Positions 6,862 through 7,015 of a stretch of DNA of 7,015 nt are shown in pieces. Positions within the stretch are counted from its first letter, which is position 1, and each line of letters starts with the position of its first letter. The notes under the pieces were generated by a model that saw nothing but the letters and a program-made list of their open reading frames with translations, did no database searches and was not told where the DNA came from. The position numbers were made by a program, and so were the translations under genes. The stretch lies in contig CAJAKT010000429.1 in NCBI GenBank assembly GCA_903940375.1, positions 1-7,015 on the forward strand. The letters are read 5' to 3'. The DNA is from an uncultured bacterium. GTDB taxonomy: Bacteria > Actinomycetota > Actinomycetes > S36-B12.

Positions 6862-7015
6862 CCCCTCTGTTGCTCACGCATGGCGTGACCTGAGAGTTTC
6901 ACCGGGCAAGCCCGGCTTTCACCGTCGGTGGGGATCGCGAGATCCCGCTTTCCAGAGGTGCCTTCCCCGGGCGGTCCGTGTGCCTGAGAGCTTGTCGGGG
7001 AGATTGCTCCTTCGG
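6858..7015 (-). promoter_or_regulatory. Tandem glycine riboswitch (first aptamer cut by window edge)
   Basis: cis-acting RNA that binds glycine and controls gcvP. Two aptamers are recognised from conserved blocks on the minus strand. Aptamer 1 is partial: CCGAAGGAGCAA (7015-7004), CUCUCAGG (6990-6983) and CGGACCGC; its 5' strand lies beyond 7015. Aptamer 2 is complete: CCUCUGGAAAGC (6958-6947), hairpin GGGAUC-UCGC-GAUCCC (6946-6931), CACCGACGGUGAAAGC (6930-6915), stem around CCGGGC/GCCCGG, a second CUCUCAGG (6896-6889), and closing ACAGAGGGGGAG (6870-6859). P1 of aptamer 2 pairs CCUCUG (6958-6953) with CAGAGG (6869-6864). Sequence and position, directly before gcvP on the same strand, match the known class; glycine normally raises expression of the cleavage system. 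The promoter is outside the window. Confidence 0.95.

Noticed and set aside
6794..6877. N-terminal extension of gcvP by 28 codons
   Set aside because: It would run through the riboswitch end and leader hairpins; the family N-terminus and the GAGG site both support ATG 6793.
6570..6893. Plus-strand frame opposite the start of gcvP and the riboswitch
   Set aside because: No protein family features and it is antisense to a structured RNA and conserved coding sequence.

Overview
The window reads as ordinary chromosomal DNA of a high-GC Gram-positive bacterium (Actinomycetota). The evidence is strong GC bias at third codon positions, GTG starts in 4-base GTGA overlaps, an actinobacterial-style tandem glycine riboswitch, and a SHOCT membrane protein of a type common in that phylum. 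The genus cannot be fixed from the sequence. All six genes lie on the minus strand, so transcription runs from position 7015 toward 1.

Layout in transcription order. (1) 6858-7015: a tandem glycine riboswitch whose first aptamer is cut by the window edge. (2) 6794-6857: leader with two hairpin-forming palindromes and the gcvP ribosome site. (3) 3920-6793: gcvP, the complete glycine decarboxylase P-protein. (4) 3507-3923: a small HAD phosphatase resembling the 3'-phosphatase domain of T4 polynucleotide kinase, overlapping the gcvP stop by 4 bases. (5) 3104-3472: a two-helix membrane protein with a C-terminal SHOCT domain. (6) 3057-3091: a long hairpin, probably a terminator. (7) 2043-3035: an extended SDR (NAD-dependent epimerase/reductase type) of unknown substrate. 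(8) 2022-2050: a candidate leaderless promoter with an iron-regulator-like box. (9) 1767-2015: feoA. (10) 1-1770: feoB, starting in a GTGA overlap with feoA and running off the left edge (590 residues present).

Two functional units stand out. The first is glycine cleavage under glycine-riboswitch control (gcvP plus a coupled phosphatase). The second is ferrous iron uptake (FeoA/FeoB), probably controlled by iron at its own promoter. The SHOCT protein and the SDR between them have no evident link to either. No gap without a gene exceeds 300 bases. I see no mobile element, CRISPR array, tRNA or rRNA, and no clear sign of an undescribed system. The points most worth checking are the riboswitch expression platform, the phosphatase coupled to gcvP, and the overlapping promoter/operator of feoA.
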